Shown here piece by piece: positions 18,412 through 28,304 of a stretch of 64,000 nucleotides of DNA (position 1 is its first letter; each line of letters begins with the position of its first letter). This stretch comes from Candidatus Latescibacterota bacterium (GTDB lineage: Bacteria > Krumholzibacteriota > Krumholzibacteriia > WVZY01): contig WVZY01000032.1 of assembly GCA_011772205.1 (NCBI GenBank), positions 57,453-121,452 of the forward strand. The letters run 5' to 3'. The notes below the pieces were generated by a model. That model had not been told where the DNA came from. It ran no database searches and saw nothing but the letters and a program-made list of their open reading frames with translations. The translations under genes were made by a program, and so were the position numbers.

Positions 18412-18436
18412 CCCTGGTCACCCGGCCGCACGGTCA

Positions 18437-19399
18437 TCATTGTGCGGCAATAATCAAAGCAGCAATACTCACTCCGGCTGTTATGATGCTAAAAATTAAC
18501 GTACCGCTTTTCATGTTATGAATGAACCTGTTTTTCTCGGGAACGTGGACTGTATCCGACGCCTGGAGAGGGGGATTCGACATGGGATCCCCGTTCTCAA
18601 AATACTCCTTGAGGTCCACCTCGATCGTTGTGATGCTGCCATCGCTCTGTTGCCTTATAATTTTGATACGATCCAGCGAGGCTATCTCCGTGGGTCCTCC
18701 CGCCAGAAGGATTGCGCTCACGAGATCTTTCCTTCCGTCCAATCTATAAGCTCCGGGATTGAGCACAGCGCCAAAAACACTCACCCCAAAAGGACCCGTA
18801 TACATTTCGGTGCTCTGAGGAATTATCACGGTATCCCCGCCTTCGAGGTCCGGAAGATTATCTACCGTGCCATACTCCAACGCCTGCTGAACGTTCACTG
18901 TGGTGCTCGTCCCGCCCTTGCTTCTGTCTTTGACAATCCGGACGTGGTCCAAAGAAGCCCCTGGCAAGGGACCGCCGGCTTCCCTGATCACTTCCCAAAG
19001 ATTCGGAGCGGATACGAAGCTGTACCTTCCGGGTGTTTCTACTTGCCCAATGACATACACAACATGGCCGGATGCTTCAACAACAGTAACCTCGACTCTC
19101 GTTACGCTTGGATACAGTTCCTTGAGCGCTTGATATATCCTGAGCTCTATCTCAGTCGAAGTAAGACCTGCGACATGGACGTCCCCTATGAGTGGAAGCT
19201 CGATGCTGCCGTTGCTTTTCACAACCAGCTCCCGGTTCAGATCGGATCTTTGTGGAACGGCCATATACAGTTTATCCCCAGCTCCCACCCTGTAACCAGT
19301 TCCCGGAGCACTAACCTGTGCAAAGGCGCGTATTTGACCAAGCTCCAGAAGGATGACAATAATCGTCAGGAAAGATACAAGCTTTTTGTTCGGCTTCAT
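18437..19399 (-). CDS. Wza-type polysaccharide export protein
   Basis: A 320-residue outer-membrane/periplasmic export protein. A signal peptide (FLTIIVILLELGQIRAFAQ) precedes a Poly_export domain (GYRVGAGDKLYM...NGSIELPLIGDV, about 38-115) and two SLBB domains (VYVIGQVETPGRY and VSVFGAVLNPGAYRL). A C-terminal hydrophobic helix (TLIFSIITAGVSIAALIIAA) may cross the outer membrane as in Wza. There is no lipobox Cys, unlike E. coli Wza. AGGTGG precedes the ATG. Confidence 0.9.
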   Translation of the reverse strand: MKPNKKLVSFLTIIVILLELGQIRAFAQVSAPGTGYRVGAGDKLYMAVPQRSDLNRELVVKSNGSIELPLIGDVHVAGLTSTEIELRIYQALKELYPSVTRVEVTVVEASGHVVYVIGQVETPGRYSFVSAPNLWEVIREAGGPLPGASLDHVRIVKDRSKGGTSTTVNVQQALEYGTVDNLPDLEGGDTVIIPQSTEMYTGPFGVSVFGAVLNPGAYRLDGRKDLVSAILLAGGPTEIASLDRIKIIRQQSDGSITTIEVDLKEYFENGDPMSNPPLQASDTVHVPEKNRFIHNMKSGTLIFSIITAGVSIAALIIAAQ

Positions 19400-19551
19400 T
19401 TTACCACCTGGCTCCGGTTAGCCTTCTAGAGGCATCAGTAACAAAAACCCCGCGATTCCTCTATGCACACAAGTCCCAATACTCCACGCGTAACTCAATC
19501 CGCCTTTCCGTACATCCTATCGATGAACGATACATCCACCTTGTAACTCGT

Positions 19552-20499
19552 TTATGCCGTTTTGAGACCTACTTCACGATACCACTGAACGGTTCTTTCA
19601 AGACCATTCTCGAAATCCACAACGGTGCGATATCCAAGCGCTTCTTCAACGGCACGTATCGACGCCTGGGAATGCTTTACATCTCCTGGTCGGGGAGGCC
19701 CGAATTTGGGCTCGATGTTCGAGCCGATGATCATCATGAGCCTCGCATAGAGGTCGTTCAAAGTGAAACGATCGCCGCAAGCAACGTTGTAGACTCCACC
19801 GCCCGGACTGTTGGATTCGCAAGCAAGGAGGTTTGCCCGGACAACGTTCTCTACAAATGTGAAATCCCTCGACTGCTCTCCATCACCAAAGATCGTCGGC
19901 GGCTCGTTTTGAATCAAAGCCTTTATGAAAATGGGAATAACGGCGCTGTACTGGGAATTCGGGTCTTGCTTCGGGCCGAATACATTGAAATAACGAAGTG
20001 ATACGGTTGGCAAACCGAACACCCCGCTGTAAACCTGGCAGTACAATTCTCCGGCCAGTTTGGTTACTGCATATGGAGATTTGGGATTGGTTGGCATCGA
20101 TTCTTCTTTTGGCAATACTTCGCTGTCCCCGTAGACAGATGAAGAAGATGCGTAGACGAAACGCTTCACCGATTCGCCGTTGGCCGCATCGAGCAAGTTC
20201 AGCGTGCCTCGAACATTCACTTCGTTACTCGCTTCCGGATTGTCAATGCTCCTCTGCACGGAAGCGAGCGCAGCCTGGTGAAGCACATAATCGACGCCTT
20301 TCATCGCGCTCTGAACGGTCGCCTTGTCACGAATATCCCCTTCGATGAGCTCGATATCGCTCATGAAATCCCGGATGTTCTCCTCTCTTCCAGTCGAGAA
20401 GTCATCCAGGACTCGAACGGTGTCCCCGCGCTTCAGCAGTTCCTGGGTAATGTTCGAGCCGATGAATCCTGCGCCACCTGTAACTAGAAACGTCGCCAT
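19552..20499 (-). CDS. NAD-dependent nucleotide-sugar epimerase
   Basis: A 315-residue extended SDR. TGGAGFIGSN (7-16) is the NAD-binding loop; YASSSSVYGDSE and SPYAVTKLAGE supply the Ser and YxxxK catalytic residues. The LPKEESMPTNPKSPYAVTK pattern is like UDP-GlcNAc 4-epimerases of the WbpP/TviC group and related uronate epimerases. With the UDP-sugar dehydrogenase just upstream (54 bp) it probably makes a UDP-HexNAcA. GGGAAGAG is the ribosome site. Confidence 0.85.
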   Translation of the reverse strand: MATFLVTGGAGFIGSNITQELLKRGDTVRVLDDFSTGREENIRDFMSDIELIEGDIRDKATVQSAMKGVDYVLHQAALASVQRSIDNPEASNEVNVRGTLNLLDAANGESVKRFVYASSSSVYGDSEVLPKEESMPTNPKSPYAVTKLAGELYCQVYSGVFGLPTVSLRYFNVFGPKQDPNSQYSAVIPIFIKALIQNEPPTIFGDGEQSRDFTFVENVVRANLLACESNSPGGGVYNVACGDRFTLNDLYARLMMIIGSNIEPKFGPPRPGDVKHSQASIRAVEEALGYRTVVDFENGLERTVQWYREVGLKTA

Positions 20500-20553
20500 C
20501 TATCTCTTCCCGTTTCGATAAGCCTCTCGCAGCAATATCGCCTCACGTGACGG

Positions 20554-21849
20554 CTATAGCTTAACGATTTTGTCCGATTGATGTCCCTTCATTACGTTCC
20601 GTGTATCAACTAATATAGGTATGTTGTCAAGGACCAATTGGTAATCCACTCCCCTATGGCCCGTAATGATGGCTGCGCAGTCGCATTCCGACACCGTCTC
20701 GGGCGTGAGCGCGATATGAGCATTTCCGTCTATCTCATCGGGCACGCCTTTTACCAGAGGGTCGTGATACACGACATCGGCACCTCTCAGCCTGAGCAAA
20801 CGTATGACGTCCAGCGCCGGAGATTCCCGAACGTCATCGATATTTTCTTTATACGACACACCGAGGATCAATATCCGCGAACCGTTGACGCTTTTCTTCG
20901 ATCGGTTCAATGCATCCGAAATCTTTTGCACGACGTACTCGGGCATTGAACCGTTAATTTGGCCGGCGAGCTCGATGAACCGGGCCTCGAAACCCGCAAG
21001 CTTTGCTTTCCAAGACAGATAAAACGGGTCGATTGGAATGCAATGTCCGCCCAGCCCGGGGCCTGGATAGAACGGCATGAATCCGAAAGGTTTCGTTGCC
21101 GCTGCTTCGATCACCTCCCACACATCAATTCCCATTTTATTGCACATCAGTGCGATCTCATTGACGAGGCCGATGTTCACGCTGCGAAAAGTGTTCTCGA
21201 GCAGTTTAACCGTTTCGGCGGCTTTTGCCGAGCGAACGGGGACCGTGTGCGAGAGCGTGGCGCTATACAGCGCCGACGCCGCTTCCGTGCATTTCGGCGT
21301 CACTCCTCCCACAACTTTTGGAATGTTCCGCGTCGTGTACTGCGCATTTCCTGGATCAACCCGCTCGGGAGAGAACGCAAGGTAGAATCCTTCTCCAACC
21401 TTCAGTCCGCTTTCTTCGAGCATCGGAAGAATGACCTCTTCGGTGGTGCCCGGATAGGTCGTGCTCTCCAGCACGATCAGCTGCTCCTTATGAATATATT
21501 TAGCGATTTCCTCGACGGCGCTCACAATATAGGAAATGTCCGGATCCCTCGTTTTCCGCAACGGCGTGGGAACACAGATATTTACCGTATCTGCCTCGGC
21601 GAGAAAGGAGAAATCCGTCGTCGCCCGGAGATTCCCCTCTAGGGCGTTTTTGGAGATGATCTTTGAAGAAACATCCCCGATGTAACTTTGACCGTCGTTG
21701 ATGCTCTTGACTTTGTTTTCGTCGATATCGATTCCGATCGCTTTGAAACCCGCGTTGGCGAATTCTGCAAGCAGCGGGAGCCCAACGTACCCCAGGCCAA
21801 TGACGCACAAATACGCCTGCCTGCTCTGGATTTTCTCTACAAGAGTCAT
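20554..21849 (-). CDS. UDP-N-acetyl-hexosamine 6-dehydrogenase (WbpA/TviB type)
   Basis: A 431-residue nucleotide-sugar dehydrogenase. It has the Rossmann motif IGLGYVGLPLL (17-27), FSPERVDPGN, and the catalytic Cys in GGHCIPIDPFYL. These features fit UDP-GlcNAc/ManNAc dehydrogenases rather than UDP-glucose dehydrogenases. It oxidises the sugar C6 to a uronic acid for the polysaccharide and begins the minus-strand operon that runs through the epimerase to the PP-loop gene. AAGGAAGGA precedes the ATG. Confidence 0.9.
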   Translation of the reverse strand: MTLVEKIQSRQAYLCVIGLGYVGLPLLAEFANAGFKAIGIDIDENKVKSINDGQSYIGDVSSKIISKNALEGNLRATTDFSFLAEADTVNICVPTPLRKTRDPDISYIVSAVEEIAKYIHKEQLIVLESTTYPGTTEEVILPMLEESGLKVGEGFYLAFSPERVDPGNAQYTTRNIPKVVGGVTPKCTEAASALYSATLSHTVPVRSAKAAETVKLLENTFRSVNIGLVNEIALMCNKMGIDVWEVIEAAATKPFGFMPFYPGPGLGGHCIPIDPFYLSWKAKLAGFEARFIELAGQINGSMPEYVVQKISDALNRSKKSVNGSRILILGVSYKENIDDVRESPALDVIRLLRLRGADVVYHDPLVKGVPDEIDGNAHIALTPETVSECDCAAIITGHRGVDYQLVLDNIPILVDTRNVMKGHQSDKIVKL

Positions 21850-21909
21850 GCGGTTCCTTCCTTGAAGCTCTTGAAATTATACACCACTCTTGATGATTAC
21901 GCTAAAATT

Positions 21910-22968
21910 TTAATCTGTGGGATCGAGAACCAAGTTCTCAGTGGTACAGACAGCGTCCTTTCCGGACCGCTTGGCTTGATAGAGGGCCTTGTCGGCGCTG
22001 GAAATGATCTGTTTCGCGGTACTCCCGTCTTTAGGAAAGCACGCCGTTCCCGCGCTGGCCGTGAGCAGGCCGAGTGTCCTGCCATCGAACGCGTGTTTCC
22101 GGATCGCATCCAGAACTCGTCGAGTAACCTTTTTTGCGCCGGAAAGGCTGGTCTGAGGCAGCAGGATTCCAAATTCATCCCCGCCATACTTGCTCACCAA
22201 GTCGATATCCCTGCAGGTCGTTCGGATGATCTCGGCGATTTCTTTGAGGGCCTGGCTTCCGCTCAAATGCCCCAAGCGGTCGTTATAATCTTTCAGATTG
22301 TCGACGTCCAGCATCACGAACGAGAACACTTGCTTGAACCGCCTGGCGCGCTTGATTTCAGATTCGAGTGAAGACATCAAGAACCGGTAATTATACACAT
22401 TGGTCAATCCATCCGTAATTGCATCCTGCTCCAGTTTCTGATACAGGATTGCGTTTTCCATGGCAATGGCTGCCTGGTTGGCCAGGATGGTGATGAGATG
22501 GATATCCTCCGAAGCATACAGCCCGCCGTCTTCCCTGTGCATCGCGAGGAGAAGCCCGAACATCGACTTCTTGGCCACCAGAGGAGCTGAGATGATGACG
22601 CGGCCGGGCTCGCTGTCACCCAGGTACCGGGTCGTCAGATATGGGAGGTCAAAAGCGAGCTCCCCGCCCCTGCGGAATCGCCTTACGTCAGCACCTTCTC
22701 GAAGCATCCAGTCCCTCAGGCCTGTTGTTTCCGAGATCTTTTCAATGCTGATGTCCGCACCCGGCCCAGAAGCGCTCGATTTCGAATATTTCACGATTCG
22801 ATCGCCATCCAGCTCCAACAGGTAAACGCGCTCCGCCTCGAGAACGATGAGCGAGCAGTCGAGGAGCTTCTGGAAAATCATTTTTCGGTCGTTTCCGGCA
22901 ATGATCAGGCTCGTGATCTCGGAAAGCGTCGAAAACAGAATTTCCTTGTATCTGTCGAACTTATTCAT
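21910..22968 (-). CDS. GAF-GGDEF diguanylate cyclase
   Basis: A 352-residue cytoplasmic protein: a GAF sensor domain (about 10-175) and a GGDEF domain with an intact YGGDEFG active site (261-267). An inhibitory I-site RDID lies exactly five residues before GGDEF, so product feedback is expected. It should make cyclic-di-GMP, a common regulator of exopolysaccharide synthesis, and it sits just upstream of the polysaccharide operon on the same strand (60 bp before ugd-like gene). No obvious ribosome site. Confidence 0.9.
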   Translation of the reverse strand: MNKFDRYKEILFSTLSEITSLIIAGNDRKMIFQKLLDCSLIVLEAERVYLLELDGDRIVKYSKSSASGPGADISIEKISETTGLRDWMLREGADVRRFRRGGELAFDLPYLTTRYLGDSEPGRVIISAPLVAKKSMFGLLLAMHREDGGLYASEDIHLITILANQAAIAMENAILYQKLEQDAITDGLTNVYNYRFLMSSLESEIKRARRFKQVFSFVMLDVDNLKDYNDRLGHLSGSQALKEIAEIIRTTCRDIDLVSKYGGDEFGILLPQTSLSGAKKVTRRVLDAIRKHAFDGRTLGLLTASAGTACFPKDGSTAKQIISSADKALYQAKRSGKDAVCTTENLVLDPTD

Positions 22969-23088
22969 TTTACAGATGCAAGCGTTTTTTATAGCGCAAT
23001 ATATAAGAAATAGATGAGTATAGTATACCCTGACAATCCAGCAAGTCCCATGCCACGAATCACGTTAATATATTGATATTCAAGATGA

Positions 23089-23424
23089 TTAGGTGCGTCT
23101 ATTCCGATCGCCATCCATTGCGGATGGTTTTTGGACGGATCGGGCTTCGAGGAGGTTTCGTACAGCAGCACGGAGCACGAAAATGGCGGCAATGATGAAG
23201 AATCCCGGCACGGCCAGCTTCTCGAGCGTTCCCAGCGTGGTTGTCTGCGTCTCGATGGCGAGATAGCTCTTATAGGACCCCATGATGAGAAAGAAGAACA
23301 GCACCAACTGGATCGCTGCGGTGCTGTAGAGGGACGCGGTCTGCTCTTTCCGGCGCTTGGCAGATGAAGCCCACTTCGAGGTGAATTTACCCGATCTCCT
23401 GACTCTGCGAGGTCTGATAAGCAT
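23089..23424 (-). CDS. Small two-TM membrane protein, unknown
   Basis: A 111-residue protein with a basic N-terminus (MLIRPRRVRRSGK) and two likely membrane helices (AIQLVLFFFLIMGSY at about 37-51 and LAVPGFFIIAAIFVLRAA at about 70-87). I do not recognise a family. GAGGAG lies before the ATG, supporting expression, and it follows the next small membrane protein gene by five bases, so the two are co-transcribed. Confidence 0.6.
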   Translation of the reverse strand: MLIRPRRVRRSGKFTSKWASSAKRRKEQTASLYSTAAIQLVLFFFLIMGSYKSYLAIETQTTTLGTLEKLAVPGFFIIAAIFVLRAAVRNLLEARSVQKPSAMDGDRNRRT

Positions 23425-23429
23425 GCTAC

Positions 23430-23639
23430 CTACTCCTCATCTTTCTTGATTTCTTCGTAATCCGCGTCTTCGATTTCGTACGGCGACAGCGAGGAGTAAT
23501 CGGGCTCTTTGTTCAATTTTTCCTTTTTCGGAGCCGGCCCGAAGAGCCTCCTCAACGCCGAGCCCACACCTCGAAATATCGGAAAGAGCAGCCTAAGGAG
23601 CAAGAAAAGAAGCAGAATCTGCAGGATAAATTTGAGCAA
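23430..23639 (-). CDS. Small single-TM protein, unknown
   Basis: A 69-residue protein: one N-terminal hydrophobic helix (LQILLLFLLLRLLFPIF) followed by a charged tail rich in Glu and Asp (EIEDADYEEIKKDEE). It starts at TTG 23639 with a perfect AGGAGG four to five bases before. It resembles DUF4834-like small membrane proteins only in shape. It lies just after tRNA-Arg on the same strand. Confidence 0.55.
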   Translation of the reverse strand: MLKFILQILLLFLLLRLLFPIFRGVGSALRRLFGPAPKKEKLNKEPDYSSLSPYEIEDADYEEIKKDEE

Positions 23640-23668
23640 ATTTCCTCCTGTGGTTTTGGAAGAATAAC

Positions 23669-23745
23669 TGGTGCGCCCGGCAGGATTCGAACCTGCGACA
23701 CCAGGCTCCGGAGGCCTGTGCTCTGTCCAACTGAGCTACGGGCGC
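23669..23745 (-). tRNA. tRNA-Arg (CCG)
   Basis: A 77-nt tRNA with encoded CCA. Acceptor GCGCCCG pairs with CGGGCGC, the T-arm has GGTTCGAATCC, and the anticodon stem CAGGC/GCCTG encloses CTCCGGA, giving anticodon CCG. The recN stop codon lies inside its 5' end (23736-23738). Confidence 0.95.
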
Positions 23746-25454
23746 ACGCTATCTGATGGGCTCTTTCTCCTTTTCTCCAACATTTCCGCAGCAAGAGCAA
23801 GCCTTTTCTCGCTGCCTTCCCGGCCTCCGAGCATTCTGGAAATCTCACGGAGCCGGAGTTTGCCGTCCACCGGTGACGCCTGGACGTGCGTCCGCCCCGC
23901 ACGGCTGATCTTGCTGACGACGATGTGAGTATTGCCGGAAGCGGCGATCTGCGGCATATGCGTGATGCACACGATTTGGTAGCGCTCGCTGAGCGAATGC
24001 AGCTCACGGGCGATGACGTCACCGAGATCGGCGCCGACGCCTGCGTCGATTTCATCGAACACCAGCGTACCCGTTTGCGCTCCCGCATGCGTAATTTTCT
24101 TCAACGCGAGCGCGATTCGGGATACCTCGCCCGATGACGCGATCTCGCTCACGCCTCCCTCCGCTTCGCCCTTGTTCGTGCGCACGACGAACTCGACCCG
24201 GTCAACGCCATGGGGATGGAGCTTCAAAGGACGTCCGCTCATTGCCAAAGGACTGTCGGGATCGACCTCGTGGGAGATCTTCGTCCGAAACGTCGCTCCC
24301 GGCATCATCAGTCTTTCCATTTCCCGGGTGACTTTGGCGTCGAGCGTCCTCGCCGCCTTGGCCCGCGAATCACTCAATTTGCGTGCAATTGCCTCGAGCG
24401 ATCTCACTTTCTGGTCGAGATCCTGATTCAGTTCTCTTCGCTCCTCATCCTCGAAGCTCAGTGCTTCCAGCTCGCGCTCCCACGAGTCGCGGTCTTCGAG
24501 AACTTGGTCAATGGACTTACCGTACCGGCGCTCGAGCCCCGCGAGGAATGCGTGCCTCTCCTGCATTTCCTGGAGAGCTGCGGGATCGTGTTCTATATTT
24601 CCGAGGTACGAACGAATCTCCCTTGCGCATTCCTTCAGCGTGATTTCGGCGGTCTCCAGCGCTTCGCTGATCACCTCGAATTTGGGGTCCACGGAGCGAA
24701 TGCGGGAGATCTGCCGGATTGCCTGGGAGACACCGGACACCGCTGAGGAATCGCCTTCGTACAGTGTTTCGCTTGCCGTATTGAGCGCGTCGAGTATGGA
24801 TTGAACGTTTTCCATGATCCTCAAGGAAGCTTCCAGCGTTTCCTTTTCACCTTTCACAATTCGAGCGCGATCGATTTCTTCGATGCGATGCTCCAGCAGC
24901 TCATGCTTTTCCTTCAGTAGTGAAATCCGTTTATCGAAGTCACGAAGGGCCGCTGCAGAGGCGCGCACTCGATCGAGCGCTTCAGCATATCCCGCTCGAA
25001 GCTTCTCGTTGCCCGCAACTGCGTCGACATAGGCCACATGATTGTCAGGATCTTTCAGGCGCAGCTGTTCGTTCTGTCCGTGTGGTTCGATGAGCGCAAC
25101 GCAAACCTCATGAAGTTCCTTTAGTGCGGTCGGCTTGCCTTGGACATGCGCGAAACTCCGGCCGTTCCTTTGGACTTCACGCCGCAGAGTGATGCGATCG
25201 TTTTTTATGATCGCCGGAAATAAGTCTTTCGCCTGCGCACGAGGAAAACGAAACACTCCCTCCACGACCGCTGTCTCAGCCCCTTTTCGAATCACGCGAG
25301 CAGAGGCTCGTTCCCCAAGCAGCAGGTTGACCGCACTCAGGATCAGCGATTTACCGGCGCCGGTCGAGCCGGTAAGCACGTTGAGACCCGATCTGAAGGT
25401 GAGAGTGACGTCTTCGACGACGGCGAGGTTTTTTATGCGAAGTTCGACGAGCAT
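23736..25454 (-). CDS. recN: DNA repair protein RecN
   Basis: A 572-residue SMC-like ATPase for double-strand-break repair. Walker A reads GSTGAGKS (29-36, Ser where GETGAGKS is usual), with long central coils, a signature region (SSGEVSRIALALK) and Walker B LVFDEIDAGVG. Length is normal. The last three codons and TAG stop are read from the first ten bases of the downstream tRNA-Arg gene. Start ATG 25454 has GGGGG upstream. It follows nadK by 41 bp. Confidence 0.95.
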   Translation of the reverse strand: MLVELRIKNLAVVEDVTLTFRSGLNVLTGSTGAGKSLILSAVNLLLGERASARVIRKGAETAVVEGVFRFPRAQAKDLFPAIIKNDRITLRREVQRNGRSFAHVQGKPTALKELHEVCVALIEPHGQNEQLRLKDPDNHVAYVDAVAGNEKLRAGYAEALDRVRASAAALRDFDKRISLLKEKHELLEHRIEEIDRARIVKGEKETLEASLRIMENVQSILDALNTASETLYEGDSSAVSGVSQAIRQISRIRSVDPKFEVISEALETAEITLKECAREIRSYLGNIEHDPAALQEMQERHAFLAGLERRYGKSIDQVLEDRDSWERELEALSFEDEERRELNQDLDQKVRSLEAIARKLSDSRAKAARTLDAKVTREMERLMMPGATFRTKISHEVDPDSPLAMSGRPLKLHPHGVDRVEFVVRTNKGEAEGGVSEIASSGEVSRIALALKKITHAGAQTGTLVFDEIDAGVGADLGDVIARELHSLSERYQIVCITHMPQIAASGNTHIVVSKISRAGRTHVQASPVDGKLRLREISRMLGGREGSEKRLALAAEMLEKRRKSPSDSVRP

Positions 25455-25495
25455 TGTTGTCCCCCACCGGGCCCTTGGCAGCGTTTCCGGGTGTC

Positions 25496-26338
25496 TCAGA
25501 GCTTTTCTCTCAGGAGGGCGAAGAAGTCATAATCTTCCGGAATCACGAGCTTCGTGGAGCGGTCGCTCTTTTTCACCTCGACGTATTGCCCTATGCCGAG
25601 GCCGCTGCCCTCCTGGCCGTCGACGGTGACCATGATATCCGTTCTTCCACGGACCACACGGACGATAATCGTTTGTCCGGCATCCAGCACAATCGGCCGG
25701 ATGCTCAACGAATGCGGGCAGAGGGGAGCGAGAATGATTGCTTGGAGCGTAGGCACCAAGAGGGGCCCGCCGGCCGAGAGAGAATACGCGGTAGAACCCG
25801 TTGGAGTTGCGAGAATCACGCCGTCCGCTGCATATTCTCTGAAGAAAGAATTATCCACTTCGGTCCGCAAGGTCACCATTCTCGAGAAACCGGCCCCGTG
25901 GACGACCACATCATTTAGTGCACTGAAAGACTGAATCGTTTTAGCGCGATCCATGATCCTGGCGGAGATTCGCATGCGCTCCTGTATTTTGAACCGCCCT
26001 TTTTTGATCCACTCGATATTCTCAGATACCCTTCCCTCGGCAAGAAATCCCAGCCTCCCCACTTTTACGCCGAGAATAGGCGCGTCGAGCTGTGAGAATT
26101 GCCGCGCTACCTTCAGAATGGTACCGTCTCCGCCTAAAGCAGCTATGAGGTCGCATTCATCGGAGATTCCCACCTTCACCCTCGATCCCCAGTCCTTGAA
26201 GGCCGCCGTTTCCTCGTCCATGAACACCTCGATGCCTTCTTCAAGCAGTGCAGGCACGAACTCTCCCAGGAGCGATTGCATCTCTTCCTTTTGAAGGTTT
26301 GCGACGACTCCAATTCTTCGAATTGGCCTTTTCCTCAT
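25496..26338 (-). CDS. nadK: NAD kinase
   Basis: A 280-residue kinase making NADP from NAD. The GGDG signature (ALGGDGTIL, about 68-76), GRLGFLAE, a conserved NDVVVH motif and TPTGSTAYSLSAGGP are all present. Start ATG 26338 follows GAAGGA. It lies between dxs and recN on one strand, a common bacterial grouping (nadK-recN). It is distinct from the NAD-synthase-like gene in the polysaccharide locus. Confidence 0.95.
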   Translation of the reverse strand: MRKRPIRRIGVVANLQKEEMQSLLGEFVPALLEEGIEVFMDEETAAFKDWGSRVKVGISDECDLIAALGGDGTILKVARQFSQLDAPILGVKVGRLGFLAEGRVSENIEWIKKGRFKIQERMRISARIMDRAKTIQSFSALNDVVVHGAGFSRMVTLRTEVDNSFFREYAADGVILATPTGSTAYSLSAGGPLLVPTLQAIILAPLCPHSLSIRPIVLDAGQTIIVRVVRGRTDIMVTVDGQEGSGLGIGQYVEVKKSDRSTKLVIPEDYDFFALLREKL

Positions 26339-26368
26339 GAGGATGGATCCTTCTTCAAACGGGCGGTT

Positions 26369-28276
26369 CTAACCGGCGAGCGGTCCGTAGAATTGTTTTC
26401 GTGCTTGAACCAGTTCCAGTGTGCTCTTGGCCACGGAATCTGCGGTGAGACCGATATCCTGCCAAAGTTCACCCACGGTGCCATGCTCGATAAATCTATC
26501 GGGGATGCCTATGCTGCGCAACCGCGATGTATCGAATCCATGGTGGACGAGATGCTGGAGAACGCTCGAGCCGAAACCTCCGATCAGACTGTTCTCCTCC
26601 ACAGTGATCAGAGCCGGTTCGCACTGCAGAACTTCATCGAGCAGCTCCGTGTCGAGAGGTTTTATAAACCTCGCGTTCACCACACCAGCGCTAAAGCCCT
26701 TCGTACCGAGCAGCCCTGCCGCTTGCTCGCACACAGCCACACTGCTCCCAACGGCTACGAAAACAGCGTCCTTTCCTTCGGAGAGCACCTCGCCCTTTCC
26801 AATGGGCAATATCTTCGGCTTCGAATCCAGTGGCACACCTATGCCGCTTCCCCTGGGAAATCTCATGGCAATCGGCCCATTGCTGTAATCGATGAGCGTG
26901 CTGACCATATGCTGAAGCTCGTTTTCGTCTTTGGGAGACATGATGACGAGTTTGGGGACGAGCCCGAGGTAGCTGAGGTCGAATGCCCCGTGGTGCGTGG
27001 GGCCATCTTCTCCCACCAGCCCCCCTCGATCGAGCACAAAACGTACGGGAAGATTTTGGAGTGCAATATCGTGGACGATTTGGTCGAAAGCCCTTTGGAG
27101 AAATGTCGAATAAATAGCGACAACCGGCTTCAATCCTTCCACCGCCAGTCCCCCAGCGAACGTTACCGCGTGCTGTTCGGCGATGCCGACGTCGAAGAAC
27201 CTGTCAGGGTATATGTCGGCGAAGGCCTGCAAGCCGGTGTTGTCCGGCATTGCTGCTGTAATTGCAATAACGGAGGCGTCTCTCGAGGCGATGTCGAGGA
27301 TTGTTTTGCCGAAGACTTCCGTATATGCAGGCGCCTTCTTCTTACTCGGCTTGTCGCCCGGTACTTTGTCGAAACTGCTCACACCGTGGCAGCACAATGC
27401 ATCCTTCTCGGCGAATTCCACGCCTTTGCCTTTCTGGGTCAACACGTGGAGAAGGATCGGTCCGTTTAAATTCTTGATGTCTTTGAGTGTCTCAACGAGA
27501 AATTCGACATTATGCCCGTCCACCGGGCCGAAATACCGGAAGCCCAGCTCCTCGAAGATAATGCCGGGCACAATGAGATTCTTGATACTCTCTTTGATGC
27601 GCCTGGCAAGCTTCCGCGCTTTCCCTCCAACCTTGGGAATAAGGCCGAGCAGTTCCCACACATCTGCTTCGATGCGATTGTAAATTTTCCCCGATGTAAT
27701 CATCGTCAGATACTTCGACATCGCACCAACATTCCTGGAGATCGACATTTTGTTGTCGTTCAGGATGATGAGCATGTTCTTCTTGAGAATTCCCGCGTTG
27801 TTGATTCCTTCAAAAGCAATGCCGCCCGTGAAGGCGCCGTCACCTATGACCGCGATGATTTTATGATCCTCCCCGGCAATATCCCTCGCCGCTGCCATTC
27901 CGAGGGCGGCGCTGATCGCTGTACTGGCGTGCCCGACGCCGAACGTGTCGTAAATACTCTCATCGCGTTTCGGAAATCCGCTGATACCGTCCTTTCGTCT
28001 GAGGGTCTCGAACTGTTCCCTCCTGCCGGTGAGCAGCTTATGACCGTACGCCTGATGGCCAACGTCCCACACAATCCTGTCTTTCGGGGCGTCGAATACG
28101 TAATGAATCGCCAGCGTCAACTCCACGGCCCCCAAGCTTGCACCGAGATGCCCTCCTGTTTTGGATACCACACGTATGATTTCCTCCCTCATCTCTTGCG
28201 CGACTTGCGGGAGCTTCTTTTCTGGAATCTTTTTCAAATCTGCTGGGGAATTGATCCGTTCGAGGAGTTTTGACAT
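26369..28276 (-). CDS. dxs: 1-deoxy-D-xylulose-5-phosphate synthase
   Basis: A 635-residue thiamine-diphosphate enzyme, first step of the MEP isoprenoid pathway. GDGAFTGG with a downstream NDNKMSIS is the ThDP/Mg motif; DRGGLVGEDGPTHHG and the transketolase C-terminal domain follow. Full length. With the isoprenyl synthase at 28986 it supplies C15 isoprenoids. AAGGG precedes the ATG; it is 28 bp downstream of the DUF212 gene. Confidence 0.97.
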   Translation of the reverse strand: MSKLLERINSPADLKKIPEKKLPQVAQEMREEIIRVVSKTGGHLGASLGAVELTLAIHYVFDAPKDRIVWDVGHQAYGHKLLTGRREQFETLRRKDGISGFPKRDESIYDTFGVGHASTAISAALGMAAARDIAGEDHKIIAVIGDGAFTGGIAFEGINNAGILKKNMLIILNDNKMSISRNVGAMSKYLTMITSGKIYNRIEADVWELLGLIPKVGGKARKLARRIKESIKNLIVPGIIFEELGFRYFGPVDGHNVEFLVETLKDIKNLNGPILLHVLTQKGKGVEFAEKDALCCHGVSSFDKVPGDKPSKKKAPAYTEVFGKTILDIASRDASVIAITAAMPDNTGLQAFADIYPDRFFDVGIAEQHAVTFAGGLAVEGLKPVVAIYSTFLQRAFDQIVHDIALQNLPVRFVLDRGGLVGEDGPTHHGAFDLSYLGLVPKLVIMSPKDENELQHMVSTLIDYSNGPIAMRFPRGSGIGVPLDSKPKILPIGKGEVLSEGKDAVFVAVGSSVAVCEQAAGLLGTKGFSAGVVNARFIKPLDTELLDEVLQCEPALITVEENSLIGGFGSSVLQHLVHHGFDTSRLRSIGIPDRFIEHGTVGELWQDIGLTADSVAKSTLELVQARKQFYGPLAG

Positions 28277-28304
28277 GATGATCCCTTACGGTTTGTTCAG
28301 AGAA

